From NCBI GenBank assembly GCA_937907455.1, contig CALESQ010000058.1:1-39524 (forward strand): 39,524 bases of DNA, in the 5' to 3' direction. Each line of letters starts with the position of its first letter. Position 1 is the stretch's first letter. Shown in pieces: positions 16,318 through 24,629 of the stretch. The DNA is from an uncultured Caldilineales bacterium. Lineage in GTDB: Bacteria; Chloroflexota; Anaerolineae; JAAEKA01. Under the pieces are notes generated by a model. That model was given only the letters and a program-made list of their open reading frames with translations. It was not told the origin of the DNA and made no database searches. Position numbers and translations under genes: made by a program.

Positions 16318-17664
16318 TTAATTTGCCGGTTGCGTCACCGTGTCATGATCGGGCAGCAAGGTTTCGGCATGGCGCACCGCCGGGGTAAGGTAAGCCAGCA
16401 CAGGCACCATCAACCCTATCAACGCGCTCAGCACCATCACCAGCCCCATGCCCGCGCCTGGGCCGCTGCCTACCAGCCAGCTCCAGGTCGAAGCTAGCGT
16501 GCCGCTGTGGATCATCGCCGGTTCGAATACTTTGTCGGCCAGCACGCCGCCAATGATCGGTGAAATCGGGTTGGTGAACCAGGCGATCAAGCGTCGCGCC
16601 GAGAAGACGCGGCCCTGCACATCTGAGGCAACCTTTGCCTGCCAGATAGCTTGGTTCGAGGCGTTGGTGAGCGGCCCGACCGCCGAGGTCAGCACCGCGC
16701 CCACTACCCACCAGGGCAATGCCTGGCTTGCTCCCAGTACAATCATACCCAGGAAGCTGATCAGCCAGCCCAGCAGCACGCCATACACCCGCCGCCGAAA
16801 GCCGCCCCAGGCGCTCATCAGCACACCGCCTGCCACCCCGCCGATGCCTGCGGCCGATTGCACAAAGCCGAAAACCGCGGCGTTGCTGTCGGTGCGTGCT
16901 AAAATCATGGGGGACATCACCGCAAAGCCGATGCCCGCAAACAGGTTGCCAAAGAAAAAGACAATCTGCAATCCCAGCAGGCTGGGGCGCGCGAAGATAT
17001 AGCGGAAACCGTATAGCGCCTCGTGTAACAAACTGCCGCTGGCCTCTGCACCCGCGGCTGAGCGCGCCGGTTGCGGAATTACAACAAAAGCCAGCGCACC
17101 CACCGCCAGGAAAAAGGTGACAACGTCAATGCTGAGAATACCGTTCAGACCAACCAGCGGCAGCAGCGCGCCCGCCAGCATCGGCGCAAACACGTTCGGG
17201 CCTGCCTCCATCAGCGACATCAAGCCATTAACGCGGCCGAGCTGCTCTTTGGGCACCATGGTGCTGATGGCCGCGGAGTAAGCAGGCCATTGAAAGGTGT
17301 TGCCAATGCCGTTTAGTGCTGCGGCTACGTACAAATGCCAGAATTCCAGCCGTCCAGTGGTGTATAGCAGGAAAATGCCGCCGGTGGCGATCACCGCGGC
17401 CAGGTCGCTGAGCATCATCATCAGCTTGCGGTTGTGACGATCAATCATCACCCCGGCCAGCGGCGACAGCAGCAGAAAGGGCAGAATAAAGGCTACATTC
17501 ACCAGCGCCATAGCGGTGGCGCTTTTGGTTTGCTGGTACATCCAAATCGTCAGCGCGAATTGGCTCATGCCACTGGCCAGCACTGAAAGGATCTGACTGA
17601 TCCAGATCACCAGGAAAGCAGCCATACCTTGGGGGCGTTGCGAGTTTGAGGAAGTTGAAGACAA
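16318..17664 (-). CDS. MFS transporter (MFS_3/enterobactin-exporter-like)
   Basis: 448 residues, twelve predicted spans. Family marks are LSPLAGVMIDRHNRKLMMM (the loop 2-3 G-x-x-D-R-x-x-R-K motif), the VNGLMSLMEAGPNVFAPMLAG segment and NASNQAIWQAKVASDVQGRVFSARR in the second half, as in MFS_3/EntS-like exporters and macrolide-efflux proteins. Substrate unknown. I place the start at TTG 17664 because AGGAG lies seven bases before it; an in-frame TTG at 17697 and ATG at 17625 have no properly spaced site. Convergent with the fmdB-like gene. Confidence 0.82.
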   Translation of the reverse strand: MSSTSSNSQRPQGMAAFLVIWISQILSVLASGMSQFALTIWMYQQTKSATAMALVNVAFILPFLLLSPLAGVMIDRHNRKLMMMLSDLAAVIATGGIFLLYTTGRLEFWHLYVAAALNGIGNTFQWPAYSAAISTMVPKEQLGRVNGLMSLMEAGPNVFAPMLAGALLPLVGLNGILSIDVVTFFLAVGALAFVVIPQPARSAAGAEASGSLLHEALYGFRYIFARPSLLGLQIVFFFGNLFAGIGFAVMSPMILARTDSNAAVFGFVQSAAGIGGVAGGVLMSAWGGFRRRVYGVLLGWLISFLGMIVLGASQALPWWVVGAVLTSAVGPLTNASNQAIWQAKVASDVQGRVFSARRLIAWFTNPISPIIGGVLADKVFEPAMIHSGTLASTWSWLVGSGPGAGMGLVMVLSALIGLMVPVLAYLTPAVRHAETLLPDHDTVTQPAN

Positions 17665-17808
17665 GGATGTACTCCTGAAAAGATGCAGAGAATGCAACCA
17701 CGGCTGGAAATACCATCTATTGTATCATTGTCACCGGCAAGGTCCAAAGACGTTTCGCTGCCAACGGGTGGAATGCCTCGGCTTCTGTGGTAGGCCTGAC
17801 AAGAGGAT

Positions 17809-17862
17809 AAAAAAGCCCCCCATTCCGCTTGCCTGTACAGCAGAAGCGGAAGGAGGGCTTTT
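17809..17862 (-). terminator. intrinsic terminator of the carbohydrate-binding protein gene
   Basis: Read on the minus strand, AAAAGCCCTCCTTCCGCTT pairs with AAGCGGAATGGGGGGCTTTT with one internal mismatch, and the element ends in six T. It lies just after the stop at 17881. Confidence 0.85.
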
Positions 17863-17880
17863 GGCTGAGCCGATGCGCAG

Positions 17881-19779
17881 CTAGATCTGCGTCACTACAT
17901 CGTTTACCGTGAACGTAGCCGAGTTGCCGCTGGGCGTGTAAACGCCATCCAGATACAGCCCGTCTACCGCAGTGCCGGTGGAGGAACCGCCGATGCTTAG
18001 CGTGTAGCTGCCGCCGGTTTGCAAATCAGGCGAGGAGAATGCCAGCGTTTGATAAGCCTTGCCCGGGGAGAAAGTCAGCAGGCTGTTGCCTGCACTGTCG
18101 GCAATGTTGATCAGTGTACCGGCGGGCACAGTGCCGTTGAAGCGCGCCAGCAGTGAATTTTGCGTGGAGATGCGTCCCGGCACCTGGGCCATGCCCGCAC
18201 TGCCGGCAGCCACCAGCACGCCGCCGCTGATCTTGAAGTAGCCGTCGTAGTCCAGCGCACTGTTCATTTGTGCCGTAGGCCCGTTTACTACCACCACGCC
18301 GCCGGTCATCTCTGCCGCGCCGTTTATGTCCAGGCCGTCGCCGCCAGAGTTCACCACTACCGTGCCGCCGTTGATGATGAGATAGTTGGCACCGCTGTAG
18401 CTCATGGTGTCAATATCGGCCGCGCCACCCGCACCGCCGCGCGGAGGCCGTCCGCCACCGCCGGGTCTCATGTTGCCGGAGCCATCCACGCCACCGGCCA
18501 CATTGATGCCGTCGTCGTTGGAATTGAGCCGTACCGAACCGCCGTTGATAGTGATCACCGGACTTTCCACGCCCTCGTAGCTAGTGGCAATGGTGATGTC
18601 TCCGTTGTTGATGGTGACGGTGGCGTCGCCGTGTATGGCGTCGTCGCCGGTTTGAATGGCGAATGTACCGCCGTTGATAGTGACTGCCGCGTTGGAGTGT
18701 ACGGCATCATCCGCCGCGTTGATGGTGAAGGTGCCACCGTCAATTGTCACGCTGTTGCCGCCTTTAATGGCCTTGGCCGAGGCATCGGCTGCCAGCGAAG
18801 CATTGCTGCCGCCGCCTGTGGTGAGCGTGAACTCGCCCGCTGTCACAAGCACATCGGTTTCAGCCTGAATGCCATCACCCTCTGCCGTGATGGTGAGGTT
18901 GCCACCCTGGATGGCGACATAGCCCTTGGTTGGGTCTTCTTCTTCGTCCGATTTCAAACCGTCACCGCCTGCATTGATCACAAGCGTGCCGTTTTCGATC
19001 ATCAGGTAATCCTTGCCGCGCAGGCCATCGTCGGCTGCGTTCACATTGAGCGTACCCGCCGCGATCACCAATCCATCTTTGCTGGCGATGCCATCGTTAT
19101 AGGCGGCATTCACCGTCAGGCTGCCGCTGCCACTCACGGTCAGATCAGCTTTGCTGAACAGCGTAGCATTGGGTTCGTCGCTGGTGGGATCGGGAAACAG
19201 GTAATTGGTGCCATCGCTCAGGCTGTTGATGCTGCCTTCGGCCAGCACCACCGCTACCTCTTCGGCGTTGAGTACGGCAATGGCTGCGCCGTTGTCGTTG
19301 TGGATGGTGGCATTGTTGAGGATCAGCTCGACGCCCGCGGCATCAGCGGTGTCTACCACGATTTGGCCGTTGTCCAGCGTGCCGCTGAGTTCGTAGGCAC
19401 CTGCGGCGGTGATGGTCGCCGTGCTGCCATTGACGGTAATGCCCGCTCCATCCGTGCTGATGGTAGCTCCTTGCAGGTTGATGGCAATGGCTGTGGCGTT
19501 TTCGCTCAGGGTGTCCGATACGTCGTGCGCGGGCTGCTTGTCGTTCAGCGTTTCGGTTACGGTGGTGGGAGTGGCGACCGCGGTAGCTGTTGCTGGCTGC
19601 GTAGCTGTGGCAGCAACGGCAACGGTGGTGACCTGCACGCTATCGTTGTTATTGGTTACAGCCACGGCTGTGGCTGGCAGCGCGGTGGTTGAGGATGTCG
19701 GCGCGGCCGGTGTACAGGCTGTAGCGGTGCTCAGGGCAAGTGCAGCGACCAGTACTGTTTTGATCAGGTGTTTTTTCAT
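17881..19779 (-). CDS. beta-helix-like carbohydrate-binding lipoprotein (Cthe_2159-like)
   Basis: 632 residues. N-terminal signal ending TATAC (Cys22, weak lipobox), then a Thr/Ala/Val-rich linker (about 23-80). The body (about 95-560) is a long run of short strands of the form TINGGTFTINAADDAVHS, in which GG, DDG/DDA and N recur every 20-25 residues; the Asp pairs suggest calcium sites on a right-handed beta-helix. A Gly/Pro/Arg-rich loop (MRPGGGGRPPRGGAGG, around residue 450) and a C-terminal beta-sandwich-like tail (about 560-632) complete it. This resembles the Cthe_2159 family, cell-surface proteins that bind acidic polysaccharide such as polygalacturonate (family knowledge; ligand here inferred). 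ATG at 19779 has AAGGAG before it and opens the signal peptide. Two related palindromes lie upstream. Confidence 0.8.
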   Translation of the reverse strand: MKKHLIKTVLVAALALSTATACTPAAPTSSTTALPATAVAVTNNNDSVQVTTVAVAATATQPATATAVATPTTVTETLNDKQPAHDVSDTLSENATAIAINLQGATISTDGAGITVNGSTATITAAGAYELSGTLDNGQIVVDTADAAGVELILNNATIHNDNGAAIAVLNAEEVAVVLAEGSINSLSDGTNYLFPDPTSDEPNATLFSKADLTVSGSGSLTVNAAYNDGIASKDGLVIAAGTLNVNAADDGLRGKDYLMIENGTLVINAGGDGLKSDEEEDPTKGYVAIQGGNLTITAEGDGIQAETDVLVTAGEFTLTTGGGSNASLAADASAKAIKGGNSVTIDGGTFTINAADDAVHSNAAVTINGGTFAIQTGDDAIHGDATVTINNGDITIATSYEGVESPVITINGGSVRLNSNDDGINVAGGVDGSGNMRPGGGGRPPRGGAGGAADIDTMSYSGANYLIINGGTVVVNSGGDGLDINGAAEMTGGVVVVNGPTAQMNSALDYDGYFKISGGVLVAAGSAGMAQVPGRISTQNSLLARFNGTVPAGTLINIADSAGNSLLTFSPGKAYQTLAFSSPDLQTGGSYTLSIGGSSTGTAVDGLYLDGVYTPSGNSATFTVNDVVTQI

Positions 19780-19802
19780 AGCGTATGCTCCTTGTACGAT
19801 GT

Positions 19803-19853
19803 GGTTTATCAAACCGGTTAATGACTAATCGGGACTAATGGTTTTGAAAACCA
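19803..19853. promoter_or_regulatory. pair of related palindromes, putative operators
   Basis: TGGTTTTGAAAACCA (19839-19853) is a perfect dyad, and GGTTT-ATC-AAACC (19803-19815, preceded by T) has the same half-site. The centres are 37 bases apart. Both lie between the beta-helix gene start (19779) and its presumed promoter. A dimeric repressor binding both is the obvious inference; none is encoded adjacent. Confidence 0.45.
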
Positions 19854-19948
19854 ATTGCCGTGTCGTTTCAGAGATGTCTCCATCATAGAGCAAAGCTATA
19901 AAGAAATTGTGAAGAAGCAATAAAGAGCCAGTTATTTTATGAACGGAG

Positions 19949-20530
19949 ACCGGCCGGAGCTTGGTGGGTTACTCTCCAGACCGTGCCCCATTACGGAGAT
20001 CGCACCCCGATGCCGGACTCGGTCTGGAGACCGGCCGGAGCTTGCTCTTATGCTGCTCGGGCCGGTCCCTGCGGGATGGTTCCCAATCTCCAGACCGTGC
20101 CCCATTACGCGCCTCCGCTTGGGCCGGTCCCTGCGGGATGGTTCCAAATCTCCAGACCGTGCCCCATTACGGAGATTGCACCCCGATGCCGGACTCGGTC
20201 TGGAGACCGGCCGGAGCTTGGTGGGTTACTCTCCAGACCGTGCCCCATTACGGAGATCGCACCCCGATGCCGGACTCGGTCTGGAGACCGGCCGGAGCTT
20301 GGTGAGTTACCCTTATGCTTGGGCCGATCCCCAGACCGTGCCCCATTACGGAGATCGCACCCCGATACCGGACTCGGTCTGGAGACCGGCCGGAGCTTGC
20401 TCTTATGCTCGGGCCGGTCCCTGTGGGATGGTTCCCAATCTCCAGACCGTGCCCCATTACGGAGATTGCACCCCGATGCCGGACTCGGTCTGGAGACCGG
20501 CCGGAGCGGAGGGACCGGCCGGAGCGGAGG
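19949..20530. repeat. dispersed-repeat cluster of two module types
   Basis: Module P is 56 bp, ends in perfect inverted arms CTCCAGACCG/CGGTCTGGAG, and occurs at 19974, 20150, 20231, 20329 (one base changed in the arm) and 20440, plus a truncated copy at 20088. Each full copy is followed by ACCGGCCGGAGC. Module Q begins GGGCCGGTCCCTGCGGGATG and ends TTCCCAATCT; copies are at 20059, 20121 and 20411 and a truncated one at 20321. A further Q copy lies at 30865. There is no ORF of its own and no transposase. Open frames across it are artefacts. It fills the space between two genes transcribed on the minus strand. Confidence 0.85.
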
Positions 20531-20543
20531 GCGGCGCTTGTTT

Positions 20544-21953
20544 CTAAATCAGCTCGAAGCGGGTGGTGAAGTGGCGCAGCACCGGCGCTTGCCAGGTGAT
20601 GCGCAGCCCGCGCACCTGCTCCTTGCGCCCGGCCAGATAGGCCAGTGCCTCGCCCACATAGTCAATATGGCTTTGGGTATACACCCGCCGCGGGATGGTC
20701 AGTCGCACCAGGTCCAACGGTGTAGGTGTTTCCGGACTGCCGTCCTCGTTGGGATGCCCAAACGCTACCTGGCCGATCTCTACCGGGCGAATGCCGGCCT
20801 CTACGTACATAGCAGCGGCTAACGCCTGTCCCGGATATTGGTGAGACGGGATGTGCGGCAGCATAGCGCGGGCATCAATATAGATGGCATGGCCTCCCGG
20901 CGGCTGCACGATGGGAATGCCCGCGGCTGTTAGCTTCTCACCCAGATAGGCCGTGGAGCGAATGCGATAACGCAGATAGTCCTCGTGCAGCACCTCGCGC
21001 AGTCCTACAGCGAGCGCCTCCAGATCGTAGCCGGCCAGACCGCCATATGTGGGAAAACCTTCGGTTAGGATTAGTTGATTTTTGCAGCGCTGCGGCAGGC
21101 TGTCGTAGCGTTCACCGGCATAGGGCGGATCGTTCAGGGCCAAAAAGCCGCCGATGTTCGCCAGCCCGTCTTTTTTTGCGCTCATGGTGCAGCCGTCGGC
21201 ATAGCTGAACATCTCCCGCGCGATCTCCAGCGGTGATTTGTCGGCATAGCCTGTTTCGCGTTCCTTGATGAACCAGGCGTTTTCAGCAAAGCGGCAGGCA
21301 TCCAGTATAAACAGCAGGCCGTGACTGCGGCACAACTCGCTGACCGCGCGGATATTGGCCATGCTTACCGGCTGGCCGCCGCCGGCGTTGTTGGTGATTG
21401 TAAGCATCACCAACGGGATTTGGGCCACGCCTACCTGCTCGATGGTGCGTGCCAGCGCGTTTACATCAATATTGCCCTTGAAGGGATGCACCAGCGCGGG
21501 CTGGCGACCCGGCTCGGCTACCAGGTCGCGTGCTTCGGCTCCGCGGTACTCTACGTTGGCGCGGGTGGTGTCGAAGTGGTTATTGTTGGGTACTACATCG
21601 CCTGGCCGACAAAGCACCCCGAAGAGAATACGCTCAGCCGCGCGGCCCTGGTGTGTGGGGATGACGTGCGTGTAGCCGGTGATGCTTTGTACCGAGGCCT
21701 CGAAGTTGAAGAAAGAGCGTGCGCCGGCATAGCTTTCGTCGCCGCGCATCATGCCCGCCCACTGCTCCGAGGACATGGCGCCCGTGCCGCTGTCGGTCAG
21801 CAGGTCAATCAGCACATCCTCGGCGTGCAGCGAAAAAAGATTGTAATGGGCGGCTTTCAGCGCGGCCTCACGATGCTCGCGTGTAGTAAAGCGGATCGGC
21901 TCCACGGTTTTAATACGGAATGGCTCAATGATAGTTTTGAAGGTGTGAGACAT
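20544..21953 (-). CDS. tnaA: tryptophanase (beta-eliminating lyase)
   Basis: 469 residues, PLP fold type I. Cleaves L-tryptophan to indole, pyruvate and ammonia (family function). Visible motifs: EPFRIKTVEPIRFTTREHRE opening, LLTDSGTGAMSSEQWAGMMR (51-70), PTHQGRAAERI (99-109), FDTTR (127-131), the PLP lysine in MSAKKD (K261 by alignment), EGFPTYGGL (298-306) and LTIPRRVYTQSHIDYV near the end. The close relative tyrosine phenol-lyase carries a diagnostic Arg in an S-M-E-R-G context; here the stretch is RPVEIG (389-394) with Ile at that place, as in tryptophanase, so I prefer tryptophanase. The start at 21953 gives the family's N-terminus. Last gene of the minus-strand run; no tnaC-like leader was seen. 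Confidence 0.82.
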   Translation of the reverse strand: MSHTFKTIIEPFRIKTVEPIRFTTREHREAALKAAHYNLFSLHAEDVLIDLLTDSGTGAMSSEQWAGMMRGDESYAGARSFFNFEASVQSITGYTHVIPTHQGRAAERILFGVLCRPGDVVPNNNHFDTTRANVEYRGAEARDLVAEPGRQPALVHPFKGNIDVNALARTIEQVGVAQIPLVMLTITNNAGGGQPVSMANIRAVSELCRSHGLLFILDACRFAENAWFIKERETGYADKSPLEIAREMFSYADGCTMSAKKDGLANIGGFLALNDPPYAGERYDSLPQRCKNQLILTEGFPTYGGLAGYDLEALAVGLREVLHEDYLRYRIRSTAYLGEKLTAAGIPIVQPPGGHAIYIDARAMLPHIPSHQYPGQALAAAMYVEAGIRPVEIGQVAFGHPNEDGSPETPTPLDLVRLTIPRRVYTQSHIDYVGEALAYLAGRKEQVRGLRITWQAPVLRHFTTRFELI

Positions 21954-22080
21954 CGTTGTTTCTTTCTGGGAACAGAGAGACAGTAACCAGTAGCCAGTAA
22001 ACAGATGGGTGTACCAGTTTACTGATTTACCCATGACATACTTGTCTACCGGTGTACTTGTCTGCTTGTTTACCTCCCTA
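21954..22080. repeat. short tandem repeats and hairpin between tnaA and homoserine dehydrogenase
   Basis: Read on the minus strand from the dehydrogenase stop (TAG): GGAGGTAAACAAGCAGACAA, then GTACACCGGTAGACAAGTA, a run of degenerate octamers of the type GTAGACAA. Next is a dyad CAGTAAAC...GTTTACTG (21995-22024, 14-base loop) and GTAACCAGTAGCCAGTAAAC repeats. The same octamer family appears at 34166-34322. Confidence 0.7.
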
Positions 22081-23130
22081 CCTCTCCGCCTGCGCAATCT
22101 CCAGCAGATCGCCCAGCACGGCAAAGCCGGTTTCCATGCGGCCCGCGCCCTTGCCCACCAGCGTCACATCACCCAGCAGGTCGGTGGAGTAAGTGCAGGC
22201 GTTGACCGCGCCACTCACGCCGGCCAGGGGATGGCTGAGCGGCAGCCGCGTGGGCTGCACGCTGGCACGGGTGACGCCGTTTTGCTGCCAGGCGCGTGCG
22301 ATCAGCTTCCAGCGTTCACCTGCCTGTTGCGCCGCGGTGATGTCAGCAGCAGTCAAGCGGCTGATGCCGGTACGATCCACATCGGCCACGCGCAGATCGC
22401 CACCCATCAACACATTGGCGAGAATCACCGCCTTGCCCGCGGCATCCCAACCCTCCACATCGGCAGTGGGATCGGCCTCGGCATAACCCAGCTGCTGCGC
22501 ATCAGCCAGTGCCTCGGCATAACTCTGCCCGCTCTCCATCTGTGTGAGGATGTAGTTGGTGGTGCCGTTGAGAATGCCCTTTACCTCGCTGATGTCGCAC
22601 CCTGCCAGGGCGCGCTGTGCCAGGCGCAGGGTGGGTGTGCCGCTCATCACCGTGCCTTCGAACAACAAGCGTACCCCGTTGGCCTGTGCCAGCGCAGCCA
22701 GCTCGCGATAGGCCAGTGCTACTGGCCCCTTGTTGGTTAGCACTGCATGTTTGCCGCTGCTCAGGGCAGCACGCACGTGGTCAATGGCGGGCTGGCCGGT
22801 TTGCACGTCGGTCCAACTGATCTCCACCACGGTATCGGCGTTGCTTTCACGGATGGTACGCAGGCTGTCCCAGCCGGTAATCAGCCCGGGCGTGGTCGGA
22901 TAGGCGGCCAGCGTGCCGGTACGTTGCACCACATCCAGCAGAGCAGCCAGGTCCAGCCCATCCGGGTGATACAGGCTGCCCTTGAGCAGGTCGCTTACCG
23001 CGGTCACGGTGAACTGCACGCCATAGCGCTCGGCCAGCGCGGTACGTTTAGCTAGTAAAATTTCGACCAAACCCTGACCAACGGTGCCGAAGCCGATCAG
23101 GGCAAGCTTGTGAAGAGAAGGAGAAGACAT
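22078..23130 (-). CDS. hom: homoserine dehydrogenase
   Basis: 350 residues. Reduces aspartate semialdehyde to homoserine with NAD(P)H, the branch to threonine and methionine. Rossmann loop IGFGTVGQG (12-20). Substrate site: LTNKGPVA (about 131-138), FEGTVMSGTPT (about 156-166), GILNGTTNYIL, and EADPTADVEGWDAAGKAVIL holding the catalytic Asp and Lys. The ACT regulatory domain of the 430-residue form is absent, so this is the short form, presumably not threonine-inhibited by that route. GGAG precedes the ATG. The stop codon is the first base triplet of an octamer repeat run. It lies between the phosphatase and tryptophanase genes on the same strand, with repeat-filled gaps of about 120-200 bases, so co-transcription is uncertain. 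Confidence 0.88.
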   Translation of the reverse strand: MSSPSLHKLALIGFGTVGQGLVEILLAKRTALAERYGVQFTVTAVSDLLKGSLYHPDGLDLAALLDVVQRTGTLAAYPTTPGLITGWDSLRTIRESNADTVVEISWTDVQTGQPAIDHVRAALSSGKHAVLTNKGPVALAYRELAALAQANGVRLLFEGTVMSGTPTLRLAQRALAGCDISEVKGILNGTTNYILTQMESGQSYAEALADAQQLGYAEADPTADVEGWDAAGKAVILANVLMGGDLRVADVDRTGISRLTAADITAAQQAGERWKLIARAWQQNGVTRASVQPTRLPLSHPLAGVSGAVNACTYSTDLLGDVTLVGKGAGRMETGFAVLGDLLEIAQAER

Positions 23131-23336
23131 AGGAAACTCCGGGAGGTGAGAGAAGATGAGGGATTGGTAGATTTGGGGATTGGTACGCCGAAGGCGGGTA
23201 GATTGGGAGATTGGGAAATGGGTGGATTGGTGGAGAGGGGGGGTGGTCTGCCGAAGGCGGGTAGATTGGGAATTGGGCAGGGGCTATGCTTTGAATAGCT
23301 TAACTCGCTGTTTTCAGCCCGCTCAATCGCCGCGCT
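23131..23336. repeat. GATTGGGA-type octamer array with two copies of a 15-bp module
   Basis: Degenerate tandem runs of GATTGGGA/GATTGGTA-like octamers between about 23150 and 23280. The exact module GCCGAAGGCGGGTAG is present at 23187-23201 and 23250-23264, the same module as in the unrelated octamer array at 34166-34322. No gene. Confidence 0.75.
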
Positions 23337-24629
23337 CTAGGCCTCAGGCAGACGTTTGACAACAAAAAAGCTCAGATCATCCTGTTGTTCGTTGCCTGCG
23401 GCATGGTGGCTGTAGGCGGTCTGTAGCGCACTACTAAGCGCCTGGGCGCTGCTGTGGCCGTGTTGCTTCAACAACTGCATCAGTGCATCTGTACCCAGCA
23501 TCCGGCCCTGGGCATCACGGGCCTCTGATAAGCCGTCGGTGTAGAACAACAGCGCGTCGCCCGGCTGCACGGTCAGGCGGCGTTCTTCGATGTGAATATC
23601 CTCGAATGCGCCCAGCACGGTGCCGCGTGCTCGTAGTGTTTGCACGCGCCCCCGCCGCGCCTGCCACCACAGCGGCCGGTTGTGTCCGGCGTTGGCAAAC
23701 ACCAAACGGCCTGTGGTTGGCTCCAGCACAGCATAAAAGGCACTCAGAAACAGGTCGCTTTGGCTGTCGTTCAGGATCAGGTGATTGGCCCGCAACAACG
23801 CAGCCGCGGGTCCGCGCCCGCTGAGCGCAGTGGAGCGCAGCAGCGTGCGACTAAGCGCCATAAACAACGCAGCAGGCACGCCCTTGTCAGCCACATCACC
23901 AATCAGCAGGCCCTGACGCGGTGGGTTGCCGGGCAGGGTGAAGAAATCATAGAAATCGCCGCCCACCATATCGGCTGCCTGGTAACAGGCAGCCACCTGC
24001 CAGCCTGCCGGTTGCGGCAACTGCTTGGGCAACATGCTGAGTTGAATCGTGCGTGCTACGCTCAGTTCGTCGCGGTGCTGCTGATAGAGCAGCCTATACA
24101 GCCGGGCGCGTTCCAGCGCAATGCCGATCAGGTTACCCGCGCTGCCCAGCAGCGCCAGCGCCTCTGGGGTAAACTCGTGCCAGTCGCGCGCAGCGACGTT
24201 CAGAATGCCCATCACCTGCTGGCCGGAGCGCATCGGCGCACTGGCGTGCATGGTCAAGCCGTGGCGTTGCGGGTGTGACAGCTCGGCCAGGCGGCTGCAT
24301 GTTACCTGGTTGGTGGCGCGGTTGAGCGCTCCCTGGCGGCACAGCAGTTGGCATTCGCATAGATCGCTCCACACGGCGGTTTGGTGCGGTGCCAGGGCAG
24401 CAGGCAGGTTGTAGCTTGCGACCAGTGAGAAGGTGGCCGCGCTTTGCTGATCCAGCCCTTCCGCAGTATCGCGCAGGAAAATCCAGCCTGTTTCCAGCTC
24501 CATCCACTGTACCAGATCGGCCAGCACGTCGGGCAGCACAGCGTGTACATCCTGCGCGCTGTTGAGCGTTTCTGCAATGTGGTTGAGCGTGACCAGACTG
24601 TTGATCAGCTCGCTGTTGCCGGCGTTCAT
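23337..24629 (-). CDS. GAF-SpoIIE (RsbU-type) protein phosphatase
   Basis: 430 residues. N-terminal GAF-like sensor (about 15-175), a linker helix with TIQLSMLPKQLP (the usual Q-x-x-LLP entry to this family), then a PP2C/SpoIIE phosphatase (about 205-428). Metal-binding residues are present: D225 in GGDFYD, D245 in IGDVADKG, D365 in FYTDGLSEA and the D417-D418 pair near the end. Such proteins dephosphorylate anti-sigma-factor antagonists in partner-switching; no antagonist or RsbW-like kinase is adjacent. The start codon overlaps the queG stop (ATGA), so it is translated by coupling with queG. Confidence 0.88.
   Translation of the reverse strand: MNAGNSELINSLVTLNHIAETLNSAQDVHAVLPDVLADLVQWMELETGWIFLRDTAEGLDQQSAATFSLVASYNLPAALAPHQTAVWSDLCECQLLCRQGALNRATNQVTCSRLAELSHPQRHGLTMHASAPMRSGQQVMGILNVAARDWHEFTPEALALLGSAGNLIGIALERARLYRLLYQQHRDELSVARTIQLSMLPKQLPQPAGWQVAACYQAADMVGGDFYDFFTLPGNPPRQGLLIGDVADKGVPAALFMALSRTLLRSTALSGRGPAAALLRANHLILNDSQSDLFLSAFYAVLEPTTGRLVFANAGHNRPLWWQARRGRVQTLRARGTVLGAFEDIHIEERRLTVQPGDALLFYTDGLSEARDAQGRMLGTDALMQLLKQHGHSSAQALSSALQTAYSHHAAGNEQQDDLSFFVVKRLPEA

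Noticed and set aside
18160..19692. A 510-codon open frame antisense to the beta-helix gene
   Set aside because: Shadow of the repetitive GGT/GAC codons of the real gene; composition is His/Val/Gly-rich without motifs.
19939..20822. Open frames of up to 279 codons across the second repeat cluster
   Set aside because: Products of the repeat modules in three frames, running into the tryptophanase gene antisense.
20544..21953. Tyrosine phenol-lyase
   Set aside because: The diagnostic Arg position holds Ile (RPVEIG) and the FDTT segment is tryptophanase-like.
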